Shown here piece by piece: positions 34,684-43,494 of a stretch of DNA of 64,000 nucleotides. Position numbers and translations under genes: made by a program. How positions within the stretch are numbered: the stretch's first letter is position 1; every line of letters starts with the position of its first letter. Below the pieces are notes generated by a model that was not told the origin of the DNA, did no database searches, and saw only the letters and a list, made by a program, of their open reading frames with translations. The stretch is from Pseudomonas entomophila (GTDB lineage Bacteria; Pseudomonadota; Gammaproteobacteria; Pseudomonadales; Pseudomonadaceae), in NCBI RefSeq assembly GCF_029193575.1, contig NZ_JARGCS010000031.1:1-64000 (forward strand), written 5' to 3'.

Positions 34684-36918
34684 TCAAATACGCCGGGCGG
34701 CGTAACGCTTGAGCATGCTCGGGACGTCGAGGATCAGCGCGATACGGCCATCGCCGGTGATGGTCGCGCCGGACATGCCCGGGGTGCCCTGCAGCATCTT
34801 GCCCAGCGGCTTGATCACCACTTCCTCCTGGCCCACCAACTGGTCGACCACGAAGCCGATGCGCTGGGTGCCCACCGAGAGGATGACCACGTGACCCTCG
34901 CGTTGCTCCTCATGCTCCTGGTCCTGAACCAGCCAGCGCTTGAGGTAGAACAGCGGCAGCGCCTTGTCGCGCACGATCACCACCTCCTGGCCGTCGACCA
35001 CGTTGGTGCGCGACAGGTCCAGGTGGAAGATCTCGTTGACGTTGACCAGCGGGAAGGCGAACGCCTGGTTGCCCAGCATCACCATCAGGGTCGGCATGAT
35101 CGCCAGGGTCAGCGGCACTTTGATGACGATCTTCGAGCCCTGGCCCTTGGCCGAGAAGATGTTGATCGAGCCGTTGAGCTGGGAAATCTTGGTCTTCACC
35201 ACGTCCATGCCGACGCCGCGGCCGGACACGTCGGAGATTTCGGTCTTGGTCGAGAAGCCCGGGGCGAAGATCAGGTTGTAGCAGTCCGATTCGCTCAGGC
35301 GGTCGGCCGCATCCTTGTCCATCAGGCCCTTTTCCACGGCCTTGGCGCGCAGGATGTTGGGGTCCATGCCCTTGCCGTCGTCGGAGATCGACAGCAGGAT
35401 GTGGTCGCCTTCCTGCTCGGCCGACAGCACCACCCGACCGGTGCGCGCCTTGCCGGAGGCCTCGCGCTCCTCGGGGGTCTCGACGCCGTGGTCGACCGCG
35501 TTGCGCACCAAGTGCACCAGCGGGTCGGCCAGGGCCTCGACGAGGTTCTTGTCCAGGTCGGTCTCTTCGCCGACCAGCTCCAGGTTGATCTCTTTCTTGA
35601 GCTGGCGAGCCAGGTCGCGGACCAGGCGCGGGAAGCGGCCGAAGACCTTCTTGATCGGCTGCATGCGGGTCTTCATCACCGCGGTCTGCAGGTCGGCGGT
35701 AACCACGTCGAGATTCGACACGGCCTTGGACATGGCCTCGTCGCCGCTGTTCAGGCCCAGGCGCACCAGGCGGTTACGCACCAGCACCAGTTCGCCGACC
35801 ATGTTCATGATCTCGTCCAGCCGCGCGGTGTCGACGCGCACGGTGGTTTCCGCCTCGCTGGCACCGTGCTTGTCGGCGGCGGCGGCCGGCGCGCGGGCAG
35901 GGGCAGGCGCGGCGGCAGCAGGCTTGGCCGCTGGAGCGGGGGCCGGCGCGGGTTTGGCCACCGGCTTGCTCTCGGCCTTGGCGACTGCGGCTGGCGCGGT
36001 GGCCACGGCGGCGGCAGGCGCCTCGCTGGCCACGGCGTCGCCGGAGAACTTGCCCTTGCCGTGCAGTTGGTCCAGCAGGGCTTCGAATTCGTGCTCGGAG
36101 ATGTGCTCGCTCGCGGCCGCAGCCGGTGCGGCGCTCTCGGCGACCGGCGCGGCGGCGCCTGGCAGCGCATCGGCGGCGAAGGTGCCCTTGCCGTGCAACT
36201 GGTCGAGCAGCGCCTCGAACTCGGCGTCGGTGATTTCGTCGCCGACCGGCGCGACAACACTGGCTTCAGGTTCGGCGCTGGCCACTTCCGGGGAGAACTG
36301 GCCCTTGCCGTGCAACTGGTCGAGCAGCGATTCGAACTCGGCGTCGGTGATTTCATCCGCCGCACCGCCGACCGCTTCGCCCTGCGACTGCTCGGCGGCT
36401 TCGGCTTCGGCCTTGACCGCGTCGAGCGAGTCGAGCAACTGTTCGAACTCGGTGTCGGTGATGTCCGCCTCGGCGGCCGGCGCCTCGACCGGCGCAGGCG
36501 CGGCGATCGGTGCCGGCGCCTCGACGGCTCCCGGCTCGGCCAGGCGCGACAGCGCTGCCAGCAACTCGGGCGTGGCCGGGGTGATGTCGCTGCGCTCGCG
36601 GACCTGGCCGAACATGCTGTTCACCGTGTCCAGTGCCTCGAGCACCACGTCCATCAGTTCCGCGTCGACCCGGCGCTCACCTTTGCGCAGGATGTCGAAC
36701 ACGTTCTCGGCGATATGGCAGCACTCCACCAGCTCGTTGAGCTGAAGGAAGCCGGCGCCCCCTTTTACAGTGTGAAACCCACGGAAGATCGCATTGAGCA
36801 GGTCGGCATCGTCGGGCCGGCTTTCCAGCTCGACCAGTTGCTCGGACAGTTGCTCAAGGATTTCGCCGGCTTCTACCAGAAAATCCTGGAGGATTTCTTC
36901 ATCGGCGCCGAAGCTCAT
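34684..36918 (-). CDS. cheA: Chemotaxis sensor histidine kinase CheA
   Basis: A 744-aa CheA. The Hpt domain holds the phosphorylated H49 (RGFHTVKGGAG). Between it and the dimerisation domain (starting about 358, TTVRVDTARLDEIMNMVGELV) lies an Ala/Pro-rich linker with four acidic repeats of the type EITDAEFEALLDQLHGKG (152-165, 189-208, 228-247, 272-291), with no obvious P2 domain. The kinase (HLVRNAVDHGVE; GRGVGMDVVK) and CheW-like domains complete it. It transmits receptor signals to CheY and CheB. It lies 12 bp after cheZ. Confidence 0.96.
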   Translation of the reverse strand: MSFGADEEILQDFLVEAGEILEQLSEQLVELESRPDDADLLNAIFRGFHTVKGGAGFLQLNELVECCHIAENVFDILRKGERRVDAELMDVVLEALDTVNSMFGQVRERSDITPATPELLAALSRLAEPGAVEAPAPIAAPAPVEAPAAEADITDTEFEQLLDSLDAVKAEAEAAEQSQGEAVGGAADEITDAEFESLLDQLHGKGQFSPEVASAEPEASVVAPVGDEITDAEFEALLDQLHGKGTFAADALPGAAAPVAESAAPAAAASEHISEHEFEALLDQLHGKGKFSGDAVASEAPAAAVATAPAAVAKAESKPVAKPAPAPAPAAKPAAAAPAPARAPAAAADKHGASEAETTVRVDTARLDEIMNMVGELVLVRNRLVRLGLNSGDEAMSKAVSNLDVVTADLQTAVMKTRMQPIKKVFGRFPRLVRDLARQLKKEINLELVGEETDLDKNLVEALADPLVHLVRNAVDHGVETPEEREASGKARTGRVVLSAEQEGDHILLSISDDGKGMDPNILRAKAVEKGLMDKDAADRLSESDCYNLIFAPGFSTKTEISDVSGRGVGMDVVKTKISQLNGSINIFSAKGQGSKIVIKVPLTLAIMPTLMVMLGNQAFAFPLVNVNEIFHLDLSRTNVVDGQEVVIVRDKALPLFYLKRWLVQDQEHEEQREGHVVILSVGTQRIGFVVDQLVGQEEVVIKPLGKMLQGTPGMSGATITGDGRIALILDVPSMLKRYAARRI

Positions 36919-36930
36919 TAAACGTGCTCC

Positions 36931-37719
36931 CTAAAAACCCAGGCTGGACAGCAGATCGTCGACATCGTCCTGACCGGACACGACGTCTTCACGCTTATCG
37001 GCATGAATCTGCGGACCTTCACCCCGAGTCGGATGTTTTTCTTCATCTTTTTCAGCGCGCAGCTGCTGGTGGTCATGTTCGATGCCGGCAAAGCGGTCGA
37101 CCTGACTGGCCATCAGCACGAGCTTGAGCAGATTTTTTTCGACTTCGGTGACCAGCGCGGTGACGCGCTTGATCACCTGGCCGGTCAGGTCTTGGTAGTC
37201 CTGAGCCAGCAGAATGTCATTGAGATGGCCGGCGACCTTGCGGTTGCCCTCGGCGCTGTGCGTCAGGAAACTGTCGACGCGCTTGACCAGCTCGCGGAAT
37301 TCCGGCGCGGCCACTTCGCGGCGCATGAAGCGCTGCCAGTCGCCAGACAACGCCTGTGCCTCGGTGGCGAGGTCGTTGAGCACCGGGGTGCTCTCCTCCA
37401 CCAGGTCCATCGTCCGGTTGGCCGCGTTCTCGGTCAGCCGCACCACGTACGACAAGCGTTCGGTGGCGTCGGTGATCTGCGACACCTCCTCGGCCTGCGG
37501 CATGCGCGGGTCGATCTGGAAGCTGACAATGGCACTGTGCAGCTCACGGGTGAGCTTGCCGACCTCCTGGTACAGGCCGCGGTCGCGGGTCTGGTTGAGC
37601 TGATGGATCAGCTGGACCGCGTCACCGAACTGGCCGCGCTCCAAGCTCTGCACCAACTGCTCGGCGTGCTTCTTGAGGGTCGACTCGAACTCCCCCAGCG
37701 AATCGTTCTTTGATTCCAT
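36931..37719 (-). CDS. cheZ: Protein phosphatase CheZ
   Basis: A 262-aa CheZ, which removes phosphate from CheY-P. The long helical hairpin contains the catalytic glutamine region LLAQDYQDLTGQVIKRV (about residues 170-186), and the C-terminal VSGQDDVDDLLSSLGF tail is the CheY-binding helix. It follows cheY by 18 bp. Confidence 0.96.
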   Translation of the reverse strand: MESKNDSLGEFESTLKKHAEQLVQSLERGQFGDAVQLIHQLNQTRDRGLYQEVGKLTRELHSAIVSFQIDPRMPQAEEVSQITDATERLSYVVRLTENAANRTMDLVEESTPVLNDLATEAQALSGDWQRFMRREVAAPEFRELVKRVDSFLTHSAEGNRKVAGHLNDILLAQDYQDLTGQVIKRVTALVTEVEKNLLKLVLMASQVDRFAGIEHDHQQLRAEKDEEKHPTRGEGPQIHADKREDVVSGQDDVDDLLSSLGF

Positions 37720-37737
37720 GGCGCCCCCTGACGTGAC

Positions 37738-38112
37738 TCAGCCGTTGACGCGTTCGAAGATCTTCTCGATCTTTTCTTTGAGCACCTGGGCGGTGAAAGG
37801 CTTGACCACATAGCCGTTGACCCCGGCCTGGGCCGCTTCGATGATCTGGTCACGCTTGGCCTCGGCGGTCACCATCAGCACCGGCATGCCCTTGAGGCGG
37901 TCGTGGGCGCGCACCTTGCGCAGCAGGTCGATACCGGACATGCCCGGCATGTTCCAGTCGGTCACCAGGAAGTCGTAGTGGCCGCTTTCGAGCATCGGCA
38001 ACGCCGTGGTGCCGTCGTCGGCTTCGTCGGTGTTGGTGAAGCCCAGGTCACGCAACAGGTTCTTGATGATCCGCCGCATCGTCGAAAAGTCGTCAACGAT
38101 GAGGATTTTCAT
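37738..38112 (-). CDS. cheY: Chemotaxis response regulator CheY
   Basis: A 124-aa single receiver domain: MKILIVDDFSTMRR, phospho-acceptor D52 in LVTDWNMPG, conserved T (VTAEAK) and K (VKPFTA). CheA phosphorylates it and CheY-P binds FliM. The only good Shine-Dalgarno (GGAGG) is 5 bp before an in-frame TTG at 38124, which would add four residues; ATG 38112 gives the usual family length. Either is possible. Confidence 0.96.
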   Translation of the reverse strand: MKILIVDDFSTMRRIIKNLLRDLGFTNTDEADDGTTALPMLESGHYDFLVTDWNMPGMSGIDLLRKVRAHDRLKGMPVLMVTAEAKRDQIIEAAQAGVNGYVVKPFTAQVLKEKIEKIFERVNG

Positions 38113-38147
38113 ATCTTTGTTCAATTAGACCTCCAAGCAGTCTTCAA

Positions 38148-38167
38148 CGCGCTCGGCGCCGAGCGCG
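38148..38167 (-). other. 20-bp perfect palindrome between fliA and cheY
   Basis: CGCGCTCGGC is followed directly by its reverse complement GCCGAGCGCG at 38148-38167, in the roughly 100-bp gap between the fliA stop and the cheY start. It can form a long hairpin without a T-run or act as a protein-binding dyad; it may separate expression of fliA from that of cheYZA. Confidence 0.6.
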
Positions 38168-38215
38168 CAATCAATCAATCCGGTACTACCTGCAACGACT
38201 GCATCGAACCTTCGC

Positions 38216-38956
38216 TCAACGCGCCCGCCATTCCCCCAGGCGGCTGCGCAGACGCGCCGCGCACTGGCTGTGCAACTGGCTGACCCGCGACTCGCTGACC
38301 CCCAGCACCTCACCGATTTCCTTGAGGTTCAGCTCCTCGTCGTAGTACAGCGCCAGCACCAGGCGCTCGCGTTCCGGAAGGTTGGCGATCGCCTCGGCCA
38401 GGGCCGACTGGAAGCGCTCGTCTTCCAGGTCACGCGAAGGTTCCAGCTGGCCGCTGGCACCGTCCTCATGCAGCCCTTCGTGTTCGCCGTCCTGCAGCAG
38501 GTCGTCGAAACTGAACAGGCGGCTGCCCAAGGTGTCGTTCAAAATCCCGTAGTAATCATCGAGACTCAATTGGAGTTCGGCAGCAACCTCGTGATCTTTA
38601 GCGTCGCGGCCCGTTCTGGCTTCAACACAGCGAATCGCGTCACTGACCATGCGCGTGTTGCGGTGCACCGAACGCGGCGCCCAATCGCCCTTGCGCACCT
38701 CGTCGAGCATGGCGCCGCGAATGCGGATACCGGCGTAGGTCTCGAAGCTCGCGCCCTTGCTGGCGTCGTATTTGTTGGCCACTTCCAACAGGCCGATCAT
38801 GCCGGCCTGGATCAGGTCCTCGACCTGCACGTTGGCCGGCAAGCGCGCCAGCAGGTGGTAGGCGATGCGCTTGACCAGCGGCGCATAACGCTCGACCAGC
38901 TCGTACTGGGCGTCCTTGGACGCCTTGCTGTACATCTTGAAACCGCTCGCACTCAT
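38216..38956 (-). CDS. fliA: Flagellar sigma factor FliA (sigma-28)
   Basis: A 246-aa sigma-70-family factor that transcribes late flagellar and chemotaxis genes. Region 2 (LVKRIAYHLLARLPANVQVEDLIQAGMIGLLEV), region 3 and region 4.2 (LNLKEIGEVLGVSESRVSQLHSQCAARLRSRL) are intact. ATG 38956 overlaps the fleN stop by 4 bp; the longer frame runs back through fleN. FlgM is its anti-sigma factor; HsbA encoded here is known in P. aeruginosa to bind FlgM. Confidence 0.96.
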   Translation of the reverse strand: MSASGFKMYSKASKDAQYELVERYAPLVKRIAYHLLARLPANVQVEDLIQAGMIGLLEVANKYDASKGASFETYAGIRIRGAMLDEVRKGDWAPRSVHRNTRMVSDAIRCVEARTGRDAKDHEVAAELQLSLDDYYGILNDTLGSRLFSFDDLLQDGEHEGLHEDGASGQLEPSRDLEDERFQSALAEAIANLPERERLVLALYYDEELNLKEIGEVLGVSESRVSQLHSQCAARLRSRLGEWRAR

Positions 38957-39786
38957 AGGACCGGCCCTGCACTGGTGGGCTGCACCAGGCGCTCGACGAA
39001 GAATTCCAGGTGCCCGCGCGGGTTGGCCGGCAGCGGCCAGCTGTCGACCTTCTGGGCGATGGCCTTGAACGCCAGGGCGCACTTGGAACGCGGGAAGGCT
39101 TCGTACACCGCGCGCTGCTTCTGCACTGCCTTGCGCACGCACTCGTCGTAGGGCACGGCGCCAACGTACTGCAAGGCGACATCGAGGAAGCGGTCGGTGA
39201 CCTTGGTCAGCTTGGCGAACAGGTTGCGCCCTTCCTGCGGGCTCTGCGCCATGTTGGCCAGTACCCGGAAACGATTCATGCCGTAGTCGCGGTTGAGCAA
39301 CTTGATCAGTGCATAGGCATCGGTGATGGACGTAGGCTCGTCGCACACCACCAGCAGCACTTCCTGGGCGGCGCGGACGAAACTGACTACCGAGTCACCA
39401 ATACCCGCAGCGGTGTCGATCACCAGTACGTCGAGGTTGTCGCCGATCTCGCTGAACGCCTGGATCAGACCGGCATGCTGGGCCGGCGCCAGGTGCACCA
39501 TGCTCTGGGTGCCGGAGGCGGCCGGCACGATGCGTACCCCGCCCGGGCCTTGCAGCAGCACGTCGCGCAGCTCGCAGCGGCCCTCGATGACGTCGGCCAG
39601 GGTGCGTTTGGGGGCCAGGCCCAGCAGCACGTCGACGTTGGCCAGGCCCAGGTCGGCGTCCAGCAGCATGACCCGGCGGCCGAGCTCGGCCAGCGCCAGG
39701 GACAGGTTCACTGAAACGTTGGTCTTGCCGACGCCACCTTTGCCACCGGTTACGGCGATCACCTGTACGGGATGCATGCTACCCAT
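38953..39786 (-). CDS. fleN: Flagellar number regulator FleN (FlhG)
   Basis: A 277-aa MinD-like ATPase that binds FleQ and keeps the number of polar flagella at one or few. Walker A VTGGKGGVGKTNVSVN, LLDADLGLANVDVLLGL and LDVLVIDTAAGIGDSVV are intact; the C-terminal membrane-targeting helix ends GHLEFFVERLVQP. It follows flhF by 63 bp. Confidence 0.96.
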   Translation of the reverse strand: MGSMHPVQVIAVTGGKGGVGKTNVSVNLSLALAELGRRVMLLDADLGLANVDVLLGLAPKRTLADVIEGRCELRDVLLQGPGGVRIVPAASGTQSMVHLAPAQHAGLIQAFSEIGDNLDVLVIDTAAGIGDSVVSFVRAAQEVLLVVCDEPTSITDAYALIKLLNRDYGMNRFRVLANMAQSPQEGRNLFAKLTKVTDRFLDVALQYVGAVPYDECVRKAVQKQRAVYEAFPRSKCALAFKAIAQKVDSWPLPANPRGHLEFFVERLVQPTSAGPVL

Positions 39787-39849
39787 TTCTGTTCTTTACC
39801 TTGTCTCGCGTGGACCCAGGCCACATGAAGGGTCTTGCACTATTCATCA

Positions 39850-41163
39850 TCAACCCACGCGCTTGCCGGGGTTGTGGTAGAGATCAGCGAACATGTCGGC
39901 CATGGCCTCCTCGCTGGGCTCCTCCTGCAACTGCACGCTCACCGCGCGGCTCACCAACTGGTGCTTGCGCGGCAGTTGCAGGTCGTCAGGAATGCGCGGG
40001 CCATCGGTGAGGTAGGCCACCGGCAATTCGTGACTGATGGCCAGGCTCAGCACTTCGCCGAGGCTTGCCGTTTCATCGAGCTTGGTCAGGATGCAACCGG
40101 CCAGGCCGCAGCGCTTGTAGCTGTGGTAGGCGGCGGTGAGCACCTGCTTCTGGCTGGTGGTCGCCAGCACCAGGTAGTTCTTCGAGGCGATGCCACGGCT
40201 GGCCAGGCTTTCCAGCTGCAGGCGCAGGGCCGGGTCGCTGGCCTGCAGGCCCGCGGTGTCGATCAGCACCACGCGCTTGCGCAGCAGCGGCTCGAGGGCC
40301 TGGGCCAGGGACTGGCCAGGGTCGACGTAGGTCACCGACACGTTGAGGATGCGGCCCAGGGTCTTGAGCTGCTCCTGGGCGCCGATGCGGAAGCTGTCCA
40401 TGCTCACCAGGGCCAGGTTCTGCGCGCCGTACTTGAGCACGTAGCGCGCGGCCAGCTTGGCCAGGGTGGTGGTCTTGCCCATGCCGGCCGGGCCGACCAT
40501 GGCGATCACCCCGCCCTCCTCGATCGGCTCCACCTCGGGCACGTCGATCAGCCGCGCCAGGTGCGCCAGGACCATGCGCCAGGCCTGACGCGGCTCGTCG
40601 ATCTCGCCGGCCAGGTCGAGCAGCTCGCGGGCGATCGGCCCGGACAGGCCGATGCGTTGCAGGCGCCGCCAGAGGTTGGCCTGCTGCGGCTTGTTGCCTT
40701 GCAACTGGCCCCAGGCCAGCGAGCCGAGCTGCACTTCGAGCAGTTCACGCAGGCCCGAGAGCTCCGAGCGCATGGCGTCGAACATCCGCTGGTCGACCGC
40801 TGGCGGCGTCGGCGCCCTGGCGGGGGCCGGCGGCACTTCGAGCAGCGGCTCGATCAGCGGCTCGGACGCGGTCAGCGACAGGCCGGCGAACAATTGCCGG
40901 TTGCCTTCATCGGTGTCGTTGCGGCTACCCAGCTCGGCCTGGGCGGTGGCGATGCGCGACTGGGTCTTGCGCAGCTCGTCCTCCAGCTCGGCATTGGGCA
41001 CACGTGGGGCCAGGGCGGACAGCTTGTAGTCCAGCGCGGCCGTCAACTCGACACCGCCGGCGATGCGCCGGTTGCCGATGATCGCGGCATCGGCGCCAAG
41101 CTCATCACGGACCAGCTTCATGGCCTGACGCATATCGGCGGCGAAAAAACGCTTAACTTGCAT
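39850..41163 (-). CDS. flhF: Flagellar biosynthesis GTPase FlhF
   Basis: A 437-aa SRP-type GTPase that marks the pole where the flagellum is built. Basic N-terminal B domain (MQVKRFFAADMRQAMKLVRDELG), central N-like helical region, and G domain with G1 GPAGMGKTTTLAKLAA (about residues 222-237), DTAGL and the TKLDE motif. It lies 11 bp after flhA. Confidence 0.96.
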   Translation of the reverse strand: MQVKRFFAADMRQAMKLVRDELGADAAIIGNRRIAGGVELTAALDYKLSALAPRVPNAELEDELRKTQSRIATAQAELGSRNDTDEGNRQLFAGLSLTASEPLIEPLLEVPPAPARAPTPPAVDQRMFDAMRSELSGLRELLEVQLGSLAWGQLQGNKPQQANLWRRLQRIGLSGPIARELLDLAGEIDEPRQAWRMVLAHLARLIDVPEVEPIEEGGVIAMVGPAGMGKTTTLAKLAARYVLKYGAQNLALVSMDSFRIGAQEQLKTLGRILNVSVTYVDPGQSLAQALEPLLRKRVVLIDTAGLQASDPALRLQLESLASRGIASKNYLVLATTSQKQVLTAAYHSYKRCGLAGCILTKLDETASLGEVLSLAISHELPVAYLTDGPRIPDDLQLPRKHQLVSRAVSVQLQEEPSEEAMADMFADLYHNPGKRVG

Positions 41164-41174
41164 AACCCACTACC

Positions 41175-43304
41175 TCAGCCATTAGGGCCCACGGTGGCAA
41201 CGATGGTGACTTGCTTGTTGTCCGGTATTTCCTGATACGCAAGGACATGCAGGTTCGGCACGGCAAGACGGCCGAACCGCGACAGCATGGCGCGGATCGG
41301 GCCAGCCACCAGGAGGATGGCCGGCTGGCCTTGCATCTCCTGGCGCTGCGCCGCTTCGATCAACGAGCGCTGCAGCTTCTCGGCCATGCTCGGTTCCAGG
41401 AGAACACCGTCTTCCTGGCCCTGTCCGGCCCGTTGCAGACTATTGAGCAAGATCTGTTCCAACCTGGGTTCCAGGGTGATCACAGGCAGCTCCGACTCAG
41501 TGCCGACAATGCTTTGCACGATGGCGCGACACAATCCGACGCGCACCGCGGCCACCAGTGCGGCGGTATCTTGACTCTTGCTGGCATTGTTGGCGATCGC
41601 CTCGGCAATGCTGCGGATATCACGCACCGGCACCTGCTCGGCAAGCAGGGCCTGCAAGACCTTGAGCAGCCCCGACAAGGAAATGACACCCGGCACCAAT
41701 TCCTCGGCCAGTTTAGGCGATGCCTTGGCCAGCACCTGCAGCAACTGCTGCACTTCCTCGTGGCCAATCAGCTCGTGGCAATGCTTCTGCAGAATCTGGT
41801 TGAGGTGGGTGGCCACCACGGTACTGGCGTCGACCACGGTATAGCCCAGCGATTGCGCCTGGGCACGCTGGGCGATGTCGACCCATACCGCCTCCAGGCC
41901 GAATGCCGGGTCGCGCGCGGCGATGCCGTTGAGGGTGCCGAACACCTGGCCAGGGTTGATCGCCAACTCGCGGTCCGGGTAGATCTCCGCCTCGGCGAGG
42001 ATCACCCCCATCAGCGTCAGGCGGTAGGCGCTGGGCTGCAGGTCGAGGTTGTCGCGGATGTGCACGGTGGGCATGAGGAAGCCCAGGTCCTGGGACAGTT
42101 TCTTGCGCACGCCCTTGATCCGCGCCAGCAATTGGCCGCCCTGGTTGCGGTCGACCAGCGGGATCAGCCGGTAGCCGACTTCCAGGCCAATGGTGTCGAT
42201 TGGCGTCACGTCGTCCCAGCCCAGCTCCTTGGTCTCCTGCGTGCGCTGCGGCGATGGCAGCAGGTCCTGTTGGCGCTGCGCCTCTTGCAGGGCCATGACC
42301 TTGGCCTTCTGCTGCTTCTTCCACACCAGGTACGCACCGCCGCCGGCCAGCAGGCCGAGGCTGAGGAAGGCGATGTGCGGCATGCCCGGCACCAGGCCCA
42401 TGACGATCATCAGCCCGCCGGACACCGCCAGGGCTCTGGGCGAATCGAACATCTGCCGATTGATCAGCTTGCCCATGTCCTCGGAGCCCGAGGCCCGGGT
42501 GACCATGATCGCGGCGGCGGTGGAGAGCAGCAACGAAGGCAATTGCGCCACCAAACCGTCACCGATCGTCAACAAGGCGTACACCTTGCCGGCGTCGCTG
42601 AAGGTCATGCCGTGTTGCAGCATACCGATCAGCATGCCGCCGATCAGGTTGATGAAGAGGATCAACAGGCCGGCGATGGCGTCGCCGCGCACGAACTTGC
42701 TGGCACCGTCCATCGAACCGTAGAACTCGGCCTCCTGGGCCACCTCGGCACGGCGCGACTTGGCCTGGGCCTGGTCGATCAGGCCGGCGTTGAGGTCGGC
42801 GTCGATGGCCATCTGCTTGCCGGGCATGGCGTCGAGGGTAAAGCGCGCGCTCACTTCGGAGATCCGCCCGGCGCCCTTGGTGACCACCACGAAGTTGATG
42901 ATCATGAGGATGGCGAACACCACCGCACCAACGACGTAGTTGCCACCGATCACCACCTCGCCGAAGGCCTGGATCACCTTGCCCGCGGCGCCGTGGCCTT
43001 CCTGGCCGTGGAGCATGACCACACGGGTGGAGGCGACGTTCAGCGCCAGGCGCAGCAGCGTGGCGACCAGCAGGATGGTCGGGAAAGCGGCGAAGTCGAG
43101 GGGGCGCAGGGCATACACGCAGACCAGCAACACCACGATCGACAGGGCGATGTTGAAGGTGAAGAACACGTCGAGCAGGAACGGCGGGATCGGCAACATC
43201 ATCATCGCCAGCATCACCAGCAGCAGCAACGGCACGCCCAGGTTGCCACGGCCCAGGCCAGCCAGGTTGTTGCGGGCGTTGCTGATTAACTGGGAGCGAT
43301 CCAC
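41175..43304 (-). CDS. flhA: Flagellar export gate protein FlhA
   Basis: A 709-aa export-gate protein. The N-terminal 310 residues have eight membrane helices and the FHIPEP signature region (VVTKGAGRISEVSARFTLDAMPGKQMAIDADLNAG); the C-terminal cytoplasmic domain binds chaperone-substrate complexes. GTG 43304 (VDRSQLI) is 6 bp after GAGGA and is preferred to the GTG one codon upstream. A sigma-54-type promoter lies at 43361-43377. Confidence 0.96.
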   Translation of the reverse strand: MDRSQLISNARNNLAGLGRGNLGVPLLLLVMLAMMMLPIPPFLLDVFFTFNIALSIVVLLVCVYALRPLDFAAFPTILLVATLLRLALNVASTRVVMLHGQEGHGAAGKVIQAFGEVVIGGNYVVGAVVFAILMIINFVVVTKGAGRISEVSARFTLDAMPGKQMAIDADLNAGLIDQAQAKSRRAEVAQEAEFYGSMDGASKFVRGDAIAGLLILFINLIGGMLIGMLQHGMTFSDAGKVYALLTIGDGLVAQLPSLLLSTAAAIMVTRASGSEDMGKLINRQMFDSPRALAVSGGLMIVMGLVPGMPHIAFLSLGLLAGGGAYLVWKKQQKAKVMALQEAQRQQDLLPSPQRTQETKELGWDDVTPIDTIGLEVGYRLIPLVDRNQGGQLLARIKGVRKKLSQDLGFLMPTVHIRDNLDLQPSAYRLTLMGVILAEAEIYPDRELAINPGQVFGTLNGIAARDPAFGLEAVWVDIAQRAQAQSLGYTVVDASTVVATHLNQILQKHCHELIGHEEVQQLLQVLAKASPKLAEELVPGVISLSGLLKVLQALLAEQVPVRDIRSIAEAIANNASKSQDTAALVAAVRVGLCRAIVQSIVGTESELPVITLEPRLEQILLNSLQRAGQGQEDGVLLEPSMAEKLQRSLIEAAQRQEMQGQPAILLVAGPIRAMLSRFGRLAVPNLHVLAYQEIPDNKQVTIVATVGPNG

Positions 43305-43360
43305 CACGATTCCTCTTCAAGCAAAAACTTTGACGCCCAGATGGCGCCTGGCGGGGGCTC

Positions 43361-43377
43361 TGCAAGAAGCTTTCCAA
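43361..43377 (-). promoter_or_regulatory. Sigma-54 promoter upstream of flhA
   Basis: On the minus strand TTGGAAAGCTTCTTGCA has GG and GC separated by exactly 10 bp, the -24/-12 arrangement, 57 bp before the flhA start. FleQ-dependent sigma-54 control of flhA is established in Pseudomonas. Confidence 0.65.
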
Positions 43378-43379
43378 CT

Positions 43380-43494
43380 TTGCCGCGGGGTGGCCTGATC
43401 GCGGCGCAAGGCCGCTCCCGCAGGCACGCAGGCGCCCTGGAGGACAGCGTGGCACCTGTGAGCGTGCTTGCCCCGCGATGGGCGCGCCGCGCAA
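43380..43494. repeat. REP-like sequences between flhB and flhA
   Basis: Two REP-like halves are visible, GATCGCGGCGCAAGGCCGCTCC (read over 43397-43418) and CTTGCCCCGCGATGGGCGC (43468-43486). They occupy the gap between flhB and the flhA promoter, so flhB and flhA are probably separate transcripts. Confidence 0.55.

Noticed and set aside
33541..36921. A 1126-codon open frame on the plus strand opposite cheB and cheA
   Set aside because: It is the shadow frame of GC-rich coding DNA: its product is low-complexity, rich in His, Arg and Gln, and both genes on the minus strand are complete and conserved.
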